Assembly (NCBI GenBank): GCA_016708265.1
Contig: JADJGA010000011.1
Span: 744,001-808,000 of the forward strand
Source: Saprospiraceae bacterium
Lineage (GTDB): Bacteria > Bacteroidota > Bacteroidia > Chitinophagales > Saprospiraceae
Length of the DNA: 64,000 bases
Reading direction: 5' to 3'
Shown here in pieces: positions 16,956 to 27,103 of this stretch. The translations under genes and the position numbers were made by a program. Below the pieces are notes generated by a model. That model did no database searches and was not told the DNA's origin. It was given only the letters and a program-made list of their open reading frames with translations. Each line of letters begins with the position of its first letter. Position 1 is the stretch's first letter.

Positions 16956-18392
16956 TTATAGTTCTTGTACTCTGTCCAGAAGCCATTGCTTATCAGGAAT
17001 ATCTCCTGACATCTGGATATCCAGTTTAAGCTTTTCTTTAGCCTTTTTATCAGAAGGATTTATATTTATCATTTTTTTTACAAATTTGATCAATACCTGG
17101 TGGGCCTTTCCTTTTTGTTCAGGAATTGTTTTTTTATTCCTGTTCAGAAACATATTGAAACTATCAAGAAGTGAATAAAGCGGATCGTAATCATCAGTAT
17201 CATAATAAGTTGCTATAAGCATTGATTTTGCACTTAACTCATATGCCAGATCATTGAACTCAACATCTCTCAGATATTTTTTTACCTTGTCATAATCTTT
17301 CTTATAATAGTTCAACCTCGCCAGATTAAATGTTACAGCATTATCACGGTACCTTTCATCAAGCTTGTCTTTATATGTCTCGATAAACCATTCAGCCCAT
17401 TTATAATCTTTAACTCGTGCTGCAGAGAAAACTATATTTCTAAATCTAGTGGGATCGATCTTATCATCTTTAAAAAGAATGTTATTCTGTAACATATCTT
17501 TAAATAATAATAAATATTCAGTATAAAATTCACTTTTACCTAAGTTAACATTTGTAATACAATAATTTAAAGCAGATTCATAAATGTCTAATGCTTCTTC
17601 CTTTGGGAATAAATGAATATTTTTTGCTATTAACTCCTTTAATGTAAAATAATTATTTTCGTTTTTACTGTCAGTCAGCGTTAAGTATATCTGGTAATAA
17701 ATTGCAATTGGAGGGTAATCAAACAAATTATTTGTTTGGATAAACTTTATTATCTCGTCAATAAAATTGAGGTTTACATTGATCTTTTTTATACTTTTGG
17801 CACTGAGCAGTGTACTGTAAAGCTTCAGTTTTTCACTTATAAAAAAAATATCAATATTCTCACTTATTTCTTTGATATTAAGCCAGTTGTGCTTAGTTTG
17901 CTTTTTAGATTTTTTTTCAAATTCCGAAGTGAAATTGAACTTATTCTTTTCAAGCATATATTGCTGGTAATAGTAATCTGCATTTCTGTCAAAATTCCTC
18001 TCAACAAGCCTTTCTGCAGTGGCCAATGCAGAATTATACATTTTAAAAGCTCCTTTTCTGGTTATTCCCTGCAGGAGTTGGTTAGTAATAAGTGAATCAT
18101 TCTCATCATAAACCTGTTGAGAAATATATCGCTCCAAAAGTTTCAGGAGATCAGAGGTTAGTTTTCTGAAATTCTTGTCATCAAATTCCAATTTATTGAA
18201 TATTTTTTCCCAAACTTGATATTTATCCAGGTCAATTTCTTTTCTGCTTTTAAGGAATGGCACCAAAATGTGAAATAGCTTTATAAGATTTTCATTCTGG
18301 TTGAAATATGGAGATCTCAGAAACTTATCAAAACTTCCCAGCTCGTATATATTCAGGTATTTTAGTGATGTATATAATTTTGAACTTTCCAT
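16956..18392 (-). CDS. Large helical-repeat protein of unknown function
   Basis: A 478-residue, apparently cytoplasmic, almost entirely alpha-helical protein rich in Lys, Asn and aromatic residues. It opens with a recognisable block (LNIYELGSFDKFLRSPYFNQNE) seen in uncharacterised Bacteroidota/Saprospiraceae proteins, and its C-terminal half has TPR-like spacing (VTFNLARLNYYKKDYDKVKKYL). No catalytic motif is visible. Function is unknown; a scaffold role is possible from the fold type only. Confidence 0.75.
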   Translation of the reverse strand: MESSKLYTSLKYLNIYELGSFDKFLRSPYFNQNENLIKLFHILVPFLKSRKEIDLDKYQVWEKIFNKLEFDDKNFRKLTSDLLKLLERYISQQVYDENDSLITNQLLQGITRKGAFKMYNSALATAERLVERNFDRNADYYYQQYMLEKNKFNFTSEFEKKSKKQTKHNWLNIKEISENIDIFFISEKLKLYSTLLSAKSIKKINVNLNFIDEIIKFIQTNNLFDYPPIAIYYQIYLTLTDSKNENNYFTLKELIAKNIHLFPKEEALDIYESALNYCITNVNLGKSEFYTEYLLLFKDMLQNNILFKDDKIDPTRFRNIVFSAARVKDYKWAEWFIETYKDKLDERYRDNAVTFNLARLNYYKKDYDKVKKYLRDVEFNDLAYELSAKSMLIATYYDTDDYDPLYSLLDSFNMFLNRNKKTIPEQKGKAHQVLIKFVKKMININPSDKKAKEKLKLDIQMSGDIPDKQWLLDRVQEL

Positions 18393-18570
18393 TTGATCAA
18401 GTAAATATTTTGGAAAAATGTAAAATTACTAAGTAATTCTATAAATCTAAAATCTTTTTGTCTTAACTATGATTATTAAGTTTAAATGATTCCAGGATTT
18501 ATTTTTCTGCCTGAAAGTGCAATGATTTTATTTGTGATTCAGCAACATGACTAATGACGAATTTGCAAGT

Positions 18571-18603
18571 TAAAATTATCCTAAAATTATCCTAAAATTA
18601 TTC
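18571..18603. repeat. 11-bp tandem repeat, three copies
   Basis: TAAAATTATCC is repeated at 18571-18581 and 18582-18592, with a third copy at 18593-18603 differing at one base. It lies in the 403-bp divergent gap between the helical protein and the T9SS dockerin protein, which otherwise shows only AT-rich sequence and a promoter element. Confidence 0.85.
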
Positions 18604-18770
18604 TTTTTATTGAAGAAGATCATTAAATCTCAAAATATTATAAATCCTTATTCATACATAAATCATCATATATATGCAGCATTTCATCAAAAAACAGCAT
18701 CATATTAATCAATACTAAAAATTTCATAAAAAAAATTGTTTAGAATTATGAATTATTTAAATTAATTACG

Positions 18771-18778
18771 TACCTTTG
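18771..18778 (+). promoter_or_regulatory. Putative -7 promoter element
   Basis: TACCTTTG matches TAnnTTTG. At the -33 position only TATG (18747-18750) is found instead of TTTG. It would drive the secreted dockerin protein. Confidence 0.5.
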
Positions 18779-18795
18779 TTTTAATAACCAAAACT

Positions 18796-21315
18796 ATGTA
18801 CCGGACCATGAATATAAAATATAAAACAGGCATGCTGTTTGTCTTTCTGATTTATATTTCAGCAGGTCTTTTTGCTCAAAATCTTCCTCAGCTTCATCTC
18901 AAGACGCTGAAGAATCAGACATTGGAATTCCTTCTCAAAGCATATATGACACCCAGTGATAATCTATATGGCCCCAATCATGGAGTTATAGATCAGTTTA
19001 CTATAGTTGGTCAGGAAGGAAATCTAAAAACTTACAATGTAAAATATGTTCCTCACCCTGATTTTATCGGCAAAGACACAGTAATAATTGAATACAGGGG
19101 ATATCCGGGAAATTCAATCATGAACTGGCGTATTAAAAAAGTTACTCTTTACATTGAGGTTTTGAATTCGATTATTGATGCAGGTAAAGACATTGAATTC
19201 GCAGAAATCAATTCAGCAGGTGCTACGATTGACATACTGGCAAATGACACCACTACAGGTGATAGTTTATTTTTAGACAGGATTTTTAATATAAAAAACT
19301 GTGAGGTTTCGATTACCGGTGACAATAAATTGTTTGTCAAGCCTATAGCTGATTTTAACGGAAACGCATTTCTGAATTATAATATCAGTGATGAATTTGG
19401 CTCAACTGCAACCGGACATTTAGTGTTGAACATAAACAGCACAGCTACCTCAGCAGATACACTTACTTATTATGTTACAAATACAAATTCTTTGTCATTT
19501 GTTGCTGTAGAAGGAACTTATGAACTTGCCGGCGATCCACCGATACTCGGAGAGTTTGATAATACAGCTTCACCTGAATTGATTTACACGCCATTTGTTG
19601 ATTCTATAGGTGTTGATATTTTCAGGCTGGCTAATAATGGTGATACTATTGTGATCATAGTTAATGTAATAGAAAGCGATATTAACAGTAATCTGGTCAT
19701 TGATGATAAAGTTTTTACTTCGAAACAAACTCCTGTTAGTTTCAATGTCTCATCAAATGATTTCAAAAAGAACAGTTTCATCACTTCATATACTCAACCA
19801 CAGCATGGTTCGGTTGTTCATACAGGTCAGGGGAACTTTACATACACACCTGATTCAGGATTTCATGGCTTTGATGAATTTACATATACCAGGCAACTAA
19901 ATTTTGCCCAGTATCAAACAGCTACAGTTGATATAGTAGTGACTGATTTTCTTCCATATAACAATATCCCGTATTTAATAAATATTCCTAAAAACAAGGA
20001 ATTTGTTTTAAATTACGATGTCCCTATTGCGGATTATACTTTCGAATTGTATTCCGGACCAGAAAATGGAAGTGTAGAGATATTTAACGGAACAGATACT
20101 ATTATTGCCAATTGCGAGCAAATCTCAGGCAAAAATATGATTGTATATACTCCTCAGAATGGCTTCACAGGGACTACAAGATTTGAACTGAGATACTGTG
20201 CTCCGAATAATAACTGCAATATAATCAAAATAGATCTTAACATTCTGGATACTGCAAGCGACACTTCCTGCTATTGTACCGCGTATAAGTGTATCTGGGA
20301 AGGAGATACGGACAATAATGGAATTGTAAATGTAAAAGACCTTTTACCTCTGGGCAGGTTTGCCGGGACAAACGGGTTTTCAAGATCTGATTTTTCTGAT
20401 CAATGGCTTGGATTGAACGGAAATGATTGGAATTACGGTACTGGATCTCAAAAATTCGACCTGAAACATGCTGACAGCAATGGTGATGGATTTATTTCAG
20501 AACTTGATTCATTGAGCATACTTTCAAATTACAACAAAATACACAATTTGTATTTTGATGGTGAAACTGAGAAAACCAGATTCCCTGTATATATAACTAC
20601 CGATCAGGATACAGTTTATGCAGGAGAAGTTCTCAATTTATTTATTAACGCTGGTGATGAACAATATGTAGCAAAGGATATTACTGCTATTTCATATATA
20701 CTTCAGATTGAACCCGAACTTGTGGATTCTGCTTCCCTGCATCATTCTTTTTATCTCGATTCCTGGCTTGCAGGAACTACATCTTCCTTACAGATATCAA
20801 ACCAGGTCTTTACGGGACAGGTTGAAGCTGCTTTCAGTAAAGTTGGGAATAAAGGTGTATCAGGGATTGGCAAAATATCAAAATGCGATTTTATAATTGA
20901 AGATGATATGATTGGGATTAAGAGAGACAATATCAAAAACAATATGCTTCCCGTGAAAATCAGATTGACTAATGTCAGTGCTTTGACAAGCAATAATGGA
21001 TCTTTCGGGCTACCTGATTCAGAAACAACTGTTTATCTCAGGTTAAAAGACAGTAATCATAAAAGCGATACTCCAAATCTAAATATCTTCCCCAATCCGT
21101 CAGCAAATGAAGTCCAGCTATATCTGGATGGTAATGAACTGATTTCAAATTACAGGATATTCAATGTTCACGGAATGATTTTAGAAAATAATACTGTTGA
21201 AAATCAGCAACAAACGCTGATAAATACCAACAGGCTTAAAAACGGAGTTTATTTTGTTGAGGTACGCACAGATAAAAACAATTGTATAGTCAGAAAAATT
21301 GAAATAATCAAGTAA
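18796..21315 (+). CDS. T9SS-secreted cadherin/Ig-like and dockerin-domain protein
   Basis: An 839-residue exported protein. A signal peptide covers residues ~9-28 (MLFVFLIYISAGLFAQ). Tandem beta-sandwich (Big/VCBS-like) domains follow, with FNGNAFLNYNISDEFG (~185) and FTYTPDSGFHGFDEFTYT (~350). A dockerin-like calcium-binding pair is at ~503-525 (GDTDNNGIVNVKDLLPLGR) and ~558-580 (DSNGDGFISELDSLSILSNY). The last ~75 residues are a type A T9SS sorting domain (IFPNPSANEVQLYL...NGVYFVEV). It is likely anchored on the cell surface or released; the dockerin may bind cohesin-type partners. The start could also be the ATG at 18808. Confidence 0.85.
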   Translation: MYRTMNIKYKTGMLFVFLIYISAGLFAQNLPQLHLKTLKNQTLEFLLKAYMTPSDNLYGPNHGVIDQFTIVGQEGNLKTYNVKYVPHPDFIGKDTVIIEYRGYPGNSIMNWRIKKVTLYIEVLNSIIDAGKDIEFAEINSAGATIDILANDTTTGDSLFLDRIFNIKNCEVSITGDNKLFVKPIADFNGNAFLNYNISDEFGSTATGHLVLNINSTATSADTLTYYVTNTNSLSFVAVEGTYELAGDPPILGEFDNTASPELIYTPFVDSIGVDIFRLANNGDTIVIIVNVIESDINSNLVIDDKVFTSKQTPVSFNVSSNDFKKNSFITSYTQPQHGSVVHTGQGNFTYTPDSGFHGFDEFTYTRQLNFAQYQTATVDIVVTDFLPYNNIPYLINIPKNKEFVLNYDVPIADYTFELYSGPENGSVEIFNGTDTIIANCEQISGKNMIVYTPQNGFTGTTRFELRYCAPNNNCNIIKIDLNILDTASDTSCYCTAYKCIWEGDTDNNGIVNVKDLLPLGRFAGTNGFSRSDFSDQWLGLNGNDWNYGTGSQKFDLKHADSNGDGFISELDSLSILSNYNKIHNLYFDGETEKTRFPVYITTDQDTVYAGEVLNLFINAGDEQYVAKDITAISYILQIEPELVDSASLHHSFYLDSWLAGTTSSLQISNQVFTGQVEAAFSKVGNKGVSGIGKISKCDFIIEDDMIGIKRDNIKNNMLPVKIRLTNVSALTSNNGSFGLPDSETTVYLRLKDSNHKSDTPNLNIFPNPSANEVQLYLDGNELISNYRIFNVHGMILENNTVENQQQTLINTNRLKNGVYFVEVRTDKNNCIVRKIEIIK

Positions 21316-21348
21316 TTAGGATTTATATTTTTGGTCAAACATGGTTTT

Positions 21349-21376
21349 AAAAAGCTACTGCAAAGTAGCTTTTTTT
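21349..21376 (+). terminator. Rho-independent terminator
   Basis: AAAAAGCTACT (21349-21359) pairs with AGTAGCTTTTT (21364-21374), and the T run continues. It lies 33 nt after the dockerin protein. Confidence 0.88.
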
Positions 21377-21389
21377 ATTTAATTTATTT

Positions 21390-21397
21390 TAACTTTG
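21390..21397 (+). promoter_or_regulatory. Putative -7 promoter element of mutS
   Basis: TAACTTTG matches TAnnTTTG. The predicted transcript start (~21404) would give a 21-nt leader if translation begins at the ATT of 21425, or ~63 nt for the ATG at 21467. Confidence 0.5.
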
Positions 21398-21466
21398 TCC
21401 ACCCGATTATAAACAATAAAAAAAATTGCAATAGAAAATTTTACTGAAAATAAGATTACTCCACTG

Positions 21467-24064
21467 ATGAATCAGTATCACCAGCTCAAAGCAAAGCATC
21501 CTGATGCCATATTGCTTTTCAGGGTAGGTGATTTTTATGAAACTTTTGGTGAAGACGCGATTAAAACTTCCAGAGCACTTGGAATAGTGCTCACATCGAG
21601 AAATAATGGAGGCAATGATGTTGAATTGGCCGGTTTCCCCTTTCATGCCCTTGATCTTTACTTGCCAAAACTAGTAAAATCAGGTTATCGGGTAGCTATA
21701 TGTGAACAACTCGAAAAACCTGTTCCCGGAAAAAAAATAGTAAAGAGAGGTATTACTGAAATTGTAACTCCCGGAATAAAATCAGATGAAAAATTATTGG
21801 ATTTCAATGCCAATAATTATCTTGCATCAATTCATTTTGACACCAAAGGTGAATGGGGTATTGCATTTCTTGATATCTCTACAGGTGAATTTTTAACAAG
21901 CCAGGGTTCAAAAGAAATCATTGAAAAACTTATTCAGAATTTCAGCCCTTCTGAGATCATTTTTTCGAAATCATTTAAAAAGCAGTTTGAGAAACTTTTC
22001 GATAATAAGTTTTACGCATATCCACTTGATGAATGGGTTTTTACATTTGATTTTTGCAGGGAAAATCTTCTTGAGCATTTCGAAGTGAATTCAATGAAAG
22101 GGTTTGCCATTGAAGATATGGAAGCGGCACAGATTGCTTCCGGCACTATACTCCATTACCTGAAGACAACTGAGAATAAAAATCTAAGACATATTAATTC
22201 TATTCAGAGAATTTATGATGAAAATTATATGTGGCTTGACAGGTTCACTATTAAAAATCTTGAACTTATAAATCCACAATATCATTCTGGTGCCACACTT
22301 ATAAAAGTTCTTGATAAAACAACTTCTCCCATGGGAGCAAGGTTGCTGAAAAAATGGCTTCTTCTTCCTTTGGTCTCACCTAAGGCAATTAACCAAAGAC
22401 TTGAAATGGTAGATTTTTTTGTCAATAACATGTTTATTGCTGAGGACATTATCCATTATCTCAAAAAGATTGGAGATTTGGAAAGACTTATATCCAAAGT
22501 TTCGCTCGGTAAGGTGAATCCCCGTGAATTGCTGATGCTGAACAGAAGTCTGCATGCCCTGATCCATATCAGAGAAATACTTGAAAATACTGATCATGAA
22601 CATTTGAAAAAAATAGGAAGCCAGATATCACTTTGCGATGAACTGCGAAACAGGCTAACGAAAGAACTTATGGAAGATGCACCTGTCTCTGTAGCTAAAG
22701 GGAATGTGATTTCTGCCGGCATTTCACCTGAACTGGATGAGCTCAGGTATCTTATCAACCACAACAAGGAAGTCCTTAATAAAATACTGGAAAGTGAAAT
22801 TCAGCGGACCGGAATTGACAAATTGAAAATAGGATTTAATAATGTGTTCGGCTATTTCCTTGAAGTAACAAACAGATACAAAGAACAGGTTCCTGACAAC
22901 TGGATACGCAAACAAACACTTACATCTTCAGAAAGGTATATTTCACCTGAATTGAAGGAATTGGAATCAAAGATATTAAGTGCAGAAGAAAAAATACTGG
23001 TACTTGAAGAAAAACTATTCCAGGATTTGATTACTGATACGATGAATTATATTATTTCTGTCCAGCACAATGCCAGTTTGCTCTCCCGCATAGATGTTTT
23101 AATATCTTATGCTTTTCTTGCCGTGAAGAATCAATATGTAAAACCAGAAGTGAATGATTCATTGCTTATTGAAATAAGAGATGGAAGGCATCCGGTTATT
23201 GAGCAGTATCTGGAGCCAGGTGATAACTATGTACCAAACGACATCTATCTCAGCAATGATGATAATCAGATATTGATGATCACAGGTCCGAATATGTCGG
23301 GAAAATCTGCAATACTAAGACAAACTGCTCTGATAGTGCTCATGGCCCAAATCGGTTCATTCGTTCCTGCCAGCTCTGCTCATATTGGATACATCGATAA
23401 ATTATTCACAAGAGTAGGAGCTTCAGACAATATTTCAAGCGGAGAATCTACATTTATGGTGGAGATGAATGAAACATCGAATATCCTGAACAATGTGTCA
23501 GACAGAAGTCTGGTTGTTTTGGATGAAATTGGAAGGGGAACAAGCACATATGACGGAATATCTATAGCCTGGGCATTGACTGAATTCCTTCATGAAAATG
23601 CAAAAGCGAATCCTAAAACCCTTTTTGCTACTCATTATCATGAATTAAATGAACTTGAACCTAAATTCAAGAGGATAAAGAACTTTAATGTTGCAACAAA
23701 AGAAATCGGAAATAAGGTTATATTCCTTAGAAAACTAGTTAAAGGAGGGAGTAAACACAGTTTTGGTATTCATGTTGCAAGGATGTCTGGTATGCCAAGG
23801 TCTATCATAGACAGAGCTTATGAAGTTCTTGAACAACTAGAACAAAAAATGCACAACCAGGAATACAATGATTCAGATCCGGTTAAAAAACTTAAAGATC
23901 TGGAGACAAAAAAAACTTATCAGTTAAGTATTTTTGATGCTGTCGATGAAACCGGAAGTAAGCTAAAAGAGCAACTTTCCCAATTGAATCTGAACACAAT
24001 GACTCCTATAGAATGCATGTTAAAGCTAAATGAGTTAAAAAAAATAATTGAAGACCAGGATTAA
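21467..24064 (+). CDS. mutS: DNA mismatch repair protein MutS
   Basis: Recognises mismatches and starts repair. The mismatch-binding Phe-X-Glu is in RVGDFYETFGEDA near the N-terminus. The ATPase domain holds Walker A GPNMSGKSA (residues ~606-614), the ASDNISSGESTFMVEM loop, Walker B VVLDEIGRGTSTYDG and the FATHYHEL motif. At 865 residues from ATG 21467 it is full length, but the conserved N-terminal stretch ITPLMNQYHQ begins upstream of that ATG and the frame is open back to 21413, so the real start may be a non-AUG codon (ATT 21425). Its stop overlaps that of the convergent methyltransferase in TTAA. mutL is not in the window. Confidence 0.96.
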   Translation: MNQYHQLKAKHPDAILLFRVGDFYETFGEDAIKTSRALGIVLTSRNNGGNDVELAGFPFHALDLYLPKLVKSGYRVAICEQLEKPVPGKKIVKRGITEIVTPGIKSDEKLLDFNANNYLASIHFDTKGEWGIAFLDISTGEFLTSQGSKEIIEKLIQNFSPSEIIFSKSFKKQFEKLFDNKFYAYPLDEWVFTFDFCRENLLEHFEVNSMKGFAIEDMEAAQIASGTILHYLKTTENKNLRHINSIQRIYDENYMWLDRFTIKNLELINPQYHSGATLIKVLDKTTSPMGARLLKKWLLLPLVSPKAINQRLEMVDFFVNNMFIAEDIIHYLKKIGDLERLISKVSLGKVNPRELLMLNRSLHALIHIREILENTDHEHLKKIGSQISLCDELRNRLTKELMEDAPVSVAKGNVISAGISPELDELRYLINHNKEVLNKILESEIQRTGIDKLKIGFNNVFGYFLEVTNRYKEQVPDNWIRKQTLTSSERYISPELKELESKILSAEEKILVLEEKLFQDLITDTMNYIISVQHNASLLSRIDVLISYAFLAVKNQYVKPEVNDSLLIEIRDGRHPVIEQYLEPGDNYVPNDIYLSNDDNQILMITGPNMSGKSAILRQTALIVLMAQIGSFVPASSAHIGYIDKLFTRVGASDNISSGESTFMVEMNETSNILNNVSDRSLVVLDEIGRGTSTYDGISIAWALTEFLHENAKANPKTLFATHYHELNELEPKFKRIKNFNVATKEIGNKVIFLRKLVKGGSKHSFGIHVARMSGMPRSIIDRAYEVLEQLEQKMHNQEYNDSDPVKKLKDLETKKTYQLSIFDAVDETGSKLKEQLSQLNLNTMTPIECMLKLNELKKIIEDQD

Positions 24065-24861
24065 TTGCTCAAAATCCTCCCTTGTCTAACAGCTTCATAA
24101 AGTGAAATTGCAACAGAAACAGAAACATTAAGAGAATCTATTATACCTTTCATTGGAATCGTAAATATTTCGTCAGAACTCTTTATCCAAAAATCAGACA
24201 GTCCATCCGATTCAGCACCAAACACAAGGGAAATATTTCCTCTGAGATCAAGTTGAAAAATACTTGCATATGATGGAAGTGCTGCAGAATATGCTTTAAT
24301 ATTATGAATTTTCAACCATTCCAGGACTTTGGAATTTGAAGTAATAATGACTGGTATCTCAAATACTGCTCCTAAGCTCGATCTGATTACATTTGGGTGA
24401 TATTGATCAACTTTTGTTTCAGTCAGTATAATTGCTTTTACACCTGCTGCATTTGAAGACCGCAGAATGGCACCGAGATTTCCGGGCTTTTCTATTGCTT
24501 CAAGTATTACAAAAATATCATTGTATCCGACAGAAATATCCTCAAGAACGTGAACCTTTTTTCTGAATAAAGCTATGATTCCCTCAGTATTATCCCTGTA
24601 TGCAATTTTTTCATAAACAGATTTATCAAGATCTGTGAATTCTGCTTTATTTCTGATTTTTGAGACAATATTTTCTAAACTGATTTTATCGATGATGTCA
24701 GAAGAATAATAAACAGATACCGCCTCAAACCCTGCCATTAACCCTCTTTCTACCTCTTTTTTGCCTTCAGCTATAAATACTTCGGAATGCTTTCTCTCAT
24801 TGCTTTTATACAATTTCCTTAAAGCAAGTATTTTTTGGTTATGAATACTTGTTATTTTCAT
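24061..24861 (-). CDS. TrmH/SpoU-family RNA 2'-O-methyltransferase
   Basis: A 266-residue SPOUT methyltransferase using S-adenosylmethionine. An N-terminal substrate-binding domain (SpoU_sub_bind) is followed by the three family motifs: LEAIEKPGNLGAILRSSNAAG (~113-133), LVFGAESDGLS, and the knot IPMKGIIDSLNVSVSVAISLYE near the end. RNA target (rRNA or tRNA) cannot be told. Six nt separate it from the DUF697 gene, which is upstream on this strand. Confidence 0.92.
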   Translation of the reverse strand: MKITSIHNQKILALRKLYKSNERKHSEVFIAEGKKEVERGLMAGFEAVSVYYSSDIIDKISLENIVSKIRNKAEFTDLDKSVYEKIAYRDNTEGIIALFRKKVHVLEDISVGYNDIFVILEAIEKPGNLGAILRSSNAAGVKAIILTETKVDQYHPNVIRSSLGAVFEIPVIITSNSKVLEWLKIHNIKAYSAALPSYASIFQLDLRGNISLVFGAESDGLSDFWIKSSDEIFTIPMKGIIDSLNVSVSVAISLYEAVRQGRILSN

Positions 24862-24867
24862 ACAAAA

Positions 24868-25581
24868 CTATCCTAACAGCTTTTCCTTCATTTTCGTAAA
24901 TTCATCCTCTGTGATAATACCCTTATCTTTCAATTCACCCAATTCTTTTAATTTTGAGATTACATCATCTGTAAACCTGATACCTTCCTGCTTTTTTTCA
25001 ACTTCTTTCAGGATTTCTTCTTTAGCCTGCTGGTCTTTAGAAAAATTTTCAGCTACCTGCTTTCCTTTTTCAAATTTCTCGGTATACATCTTTTTAAGAG
25101 AGTTGAGATCAATGTCAAGAAATGTTCCACCTTTATCAAAATGACGCTTAAATGCATGCCCAAGTGCGTAAGTCGAAGCTCCGGATAGAACTGATGTTGC
25201 AACACCACCGAGATAAGTACCGATTATCGGAATGAATTTAATTGCTCTTGAAGCCCCGGCTTTTGCCAGCCCGGCAGAAGTAATCGAAGAAATAACTGCT
25301 TTTCCCTCCGTCTCTTTAAAATCAATTTCATATATCTTTGCAAGTTGCCTGATCATATCAAGCTGAATATAGGTTATTGCTGCAAAATCCAGTAATGGAA
25401 TAGGAATAAATCCTGCTCCCATAGACCACACCATGTGGTTTTTAATGATCATCTCAGCACTGTCATTCTTAATATCATCAATGTCTTTCATTTTCTTTGT
25501 TTTTGGTTTTGAAAAACTGTTATTAAATTTGTTAATAGTTTTAGCGGCTGTCAGGATTAATTCAGGAATATCTTTTTTCAA
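24868..25581 (-). CDS. DUF697/YcjF-like protein with C-terminal SHOCT domain
   Basis: A 237-residue protein. The middle (~40-145) carries the DUF697 pattern (HMVWSMGAGFIPIPLLDFAAITYIQLDMIRQLAKIY and a Gly/Ala-rich hydrophobic stretch) found next to GTPase domains and in membrane-associated proteins. The C-terminus (~209-237, KLKELGELKDKGIITEDEFTKMK) is a SHOCT oligomerisation motif. Its start overlaps the end of miaA by 20 nt. Role is unknown, probably at the inner membrane. Confidence 0.82.
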   Translation of the reverse strand: MKKDIPELILTAAKTINKFNNSFSKPKTKKMKDIDDIKNDSAEMIIKNHMVWSMGAGFIPIPLLDFAAITYIQLDMIRQLAKIYEIDFKETEGKAVISSITSAGLAKAGASRAIKFIPIIGTYLGGVATSVLSGASTYALGHAFKRHFDKGGTFLDIDLNSLKKMYTEKFEKGKQVAENFSKDQQAKEEILKEVEKKQEGIRFTDDVISKLKELGELKDKGIITEDEFTKMKEKLLG

Positions 25582-26500
25582 TTTGTTTGATTTTATCAGT
25601 TAGTATATTATATACAGAATCTATATCGTCGGGATCAATTTTTAACCAATCACCCCTGTTATTAAACCATGTCATCTGTCTCTTTGCATATCTCCTTGTA
25701 TTTCTTTTAATCAGTTCTGTGGCCTCATCTATTGATACTAAACCATCAAAATAGCTGAAAAGTTCCTTATACCCCACTGTTTGTAAAGCTTTGCATTTAC
25801 GATGTTCATAAAGTTTCCTTGCTTCATCTTCCAATCCTCTTTCCATCATATTATCAACACGCTTATTAATCCTTTCATAAAGGATCTTTCTTGGCAGGTC
25901 GATTAATAGTTTTATGTTGCTAAATTCTCTTTCTGTACTGGTCTTCTCTAAAAAACAGGAAAAAGGTTTACCCGTTTGTTTTATAACAGATAAAGCCCTA
26001 ATAAGTCTGTGAGGATTATAAATATCTACCCTGTCAAAATATTCCGGATCAGTATTTTTCAATTCATTCTGTAAATAAGTCAATCCATTTTTTTCAAATT
26101 TATCCTGAATTTCGTCAATTATATTTCTGTCAATTTCCGGAAAATCATCAATCCCATTCAAAACTGCTTCCAGATATAATCCGCTACCACCGCATATGAG
26201 TGCAATATCTTTTGTATTAAAATATTCATTCAAAAATCTCATCACTTCATGCTCATACAAGCCCACATTATACTCCTGAGTAACCGAAATATTCCCTATG
26301 AAATGATGGGCTACTCTTTGTAACTCTTCAGGGTCAGGCCTGGCTGTACCTATTTCCATTTCTCTGTATACCTGCCGGCTATCTGCAGAAATTATATCTG
26401 CCCCTAAATTTGCCGCAATTTTTAACGATAATTCTGTTTTTCCTGAAGCAGTGGGGCCTGCTATAGCAACTAAAATTTTATGTTCGTTATTTGAGTTCAA
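25562..26500 (-). CDS. miaA: tRNA dimethylallyltransferase
   Basis: Transfers a dimethylallyl group from DMAPP to N6 of A37 in tRNAs that read U-starting codons. P-loop GPTASGKT (residues ~15-22), ISADSRQVYREMEIGTARP, the DMAPP-site region ICGGSGLYLEAVLNG and the tRNA-binding TRRYAKRQMTWFNN are all present. Length 312 is typical. DMAPP here would come from the mevalonate route (mvaD is in the window). Confidence 0.96.
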   Translation of the reverse strand: MNSNNEHKILVAIAGPTASGKTELSLKIAANLGADIISADSRQVYREMEIGTARPDPEELQRVAHHFIGNISVTQEYNVGLYEHEVMRFLNEYFNTKDIALICGGSGLYLEAVLNGIDDFPEIDRNIIDEIQDKFEKNGLTYLQNELKNTDPEYFDRVDIYNPHRLIRALSVIKQTGKPFSCFLEKTSTEREFSNIKLLIDLPRKILYERINKRVDNMMERGLEDEARKLYEHRKCKALQTVGYKELFSYFDGLVSIDEATELIKRNTRRYAKRQMTWFNNRGDWLKIDPDDIDSVYNILTDKIKQIEKRYS

Positions 26501-26653
26501 TGCTTATATCTCTTTTTCATTCTGTAACACAAATATAATAATTAAGATAATAAAGAATTCTTAAATTCTACAAACACTTTGCTAAAATCGTCAAATTATA
26601 AGTACTGCAATTCAATAAGAAGATAAATTGACCCGTAATATTGTCTGATATAA

Positions 26654-27103
26654 TTATTTAGAGTTATAATTTCTGAGTATTATGCTTTTATTATCACAGA
26701 AATCCTTCAATTCCAGCATAAAGGGGAGAAAAATTATCCTGCTGCCAAATGAAGTTGTCCCTTTAAATTTTATATGTGCTGCTTTAACAATTATGTGGTC
26801 ATAAATTATAATTTCCTCGATAGCATCCACAGGATATCTAAAAGTCCTGAAATAATTAGAAATATAAACAAAACCTTCATCCCCGTCTACCCGTTTTAAT
26901 CGGAAAAATGTGAAAATAAAAAACAAAACTCCCGACAAAACAAAAATAATGGATTGCAATTTGAATTTACCGCTGGTGAATTGGGGAGCTTCAATACTAT
27001 TAGTCACAAAAGCAGCAATAATAAAACCTCCAAAAAATGAAATCCAGAAAACCGGAAGAAATATTTTAAGGAACAAGGTCCAGTTTGAAGAAAGTCTACG
27101 CAT
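26654..27103 (-). CDS. Small two-helix membrane protein
   Basis: About 149 residues with two hydrophobic segments (LFLKIFLPVFWISFFGGFIIAAF and LQSIIFVLSGVLFFIFTFFRL) followed by a basic PH-like beta-rich tail. No family is recognised. An upstream ATG at 27121 would give a 26-nt overlap with tatC; I prefer the ATG at 27103 (8-nt overlap), giving MRRLSSNW. Coupling to tatC suggests an envelope function but nothing more specific. Confidence 0.65.
   Translation of the reverse strand: MRRLSSNWTLFLKIFLPVFWISFFGGFIIAAFVTNSIEAPQFTSGKFKLQSIIFVLSGVLFFIFTFFRLKRVDGDEGFVYISNYFRTFRYPVDAIEEIIIYDHIIVKAAHIKFKGTTSFGSRIIFLPFMLELKDFCDNKSIILRNYNSK

Noticed and set aside
18571..18603. CRISPR array or iteron origin
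   Set aside because: Only three 11-bp units without spacers and no cas or rep gene nearby.
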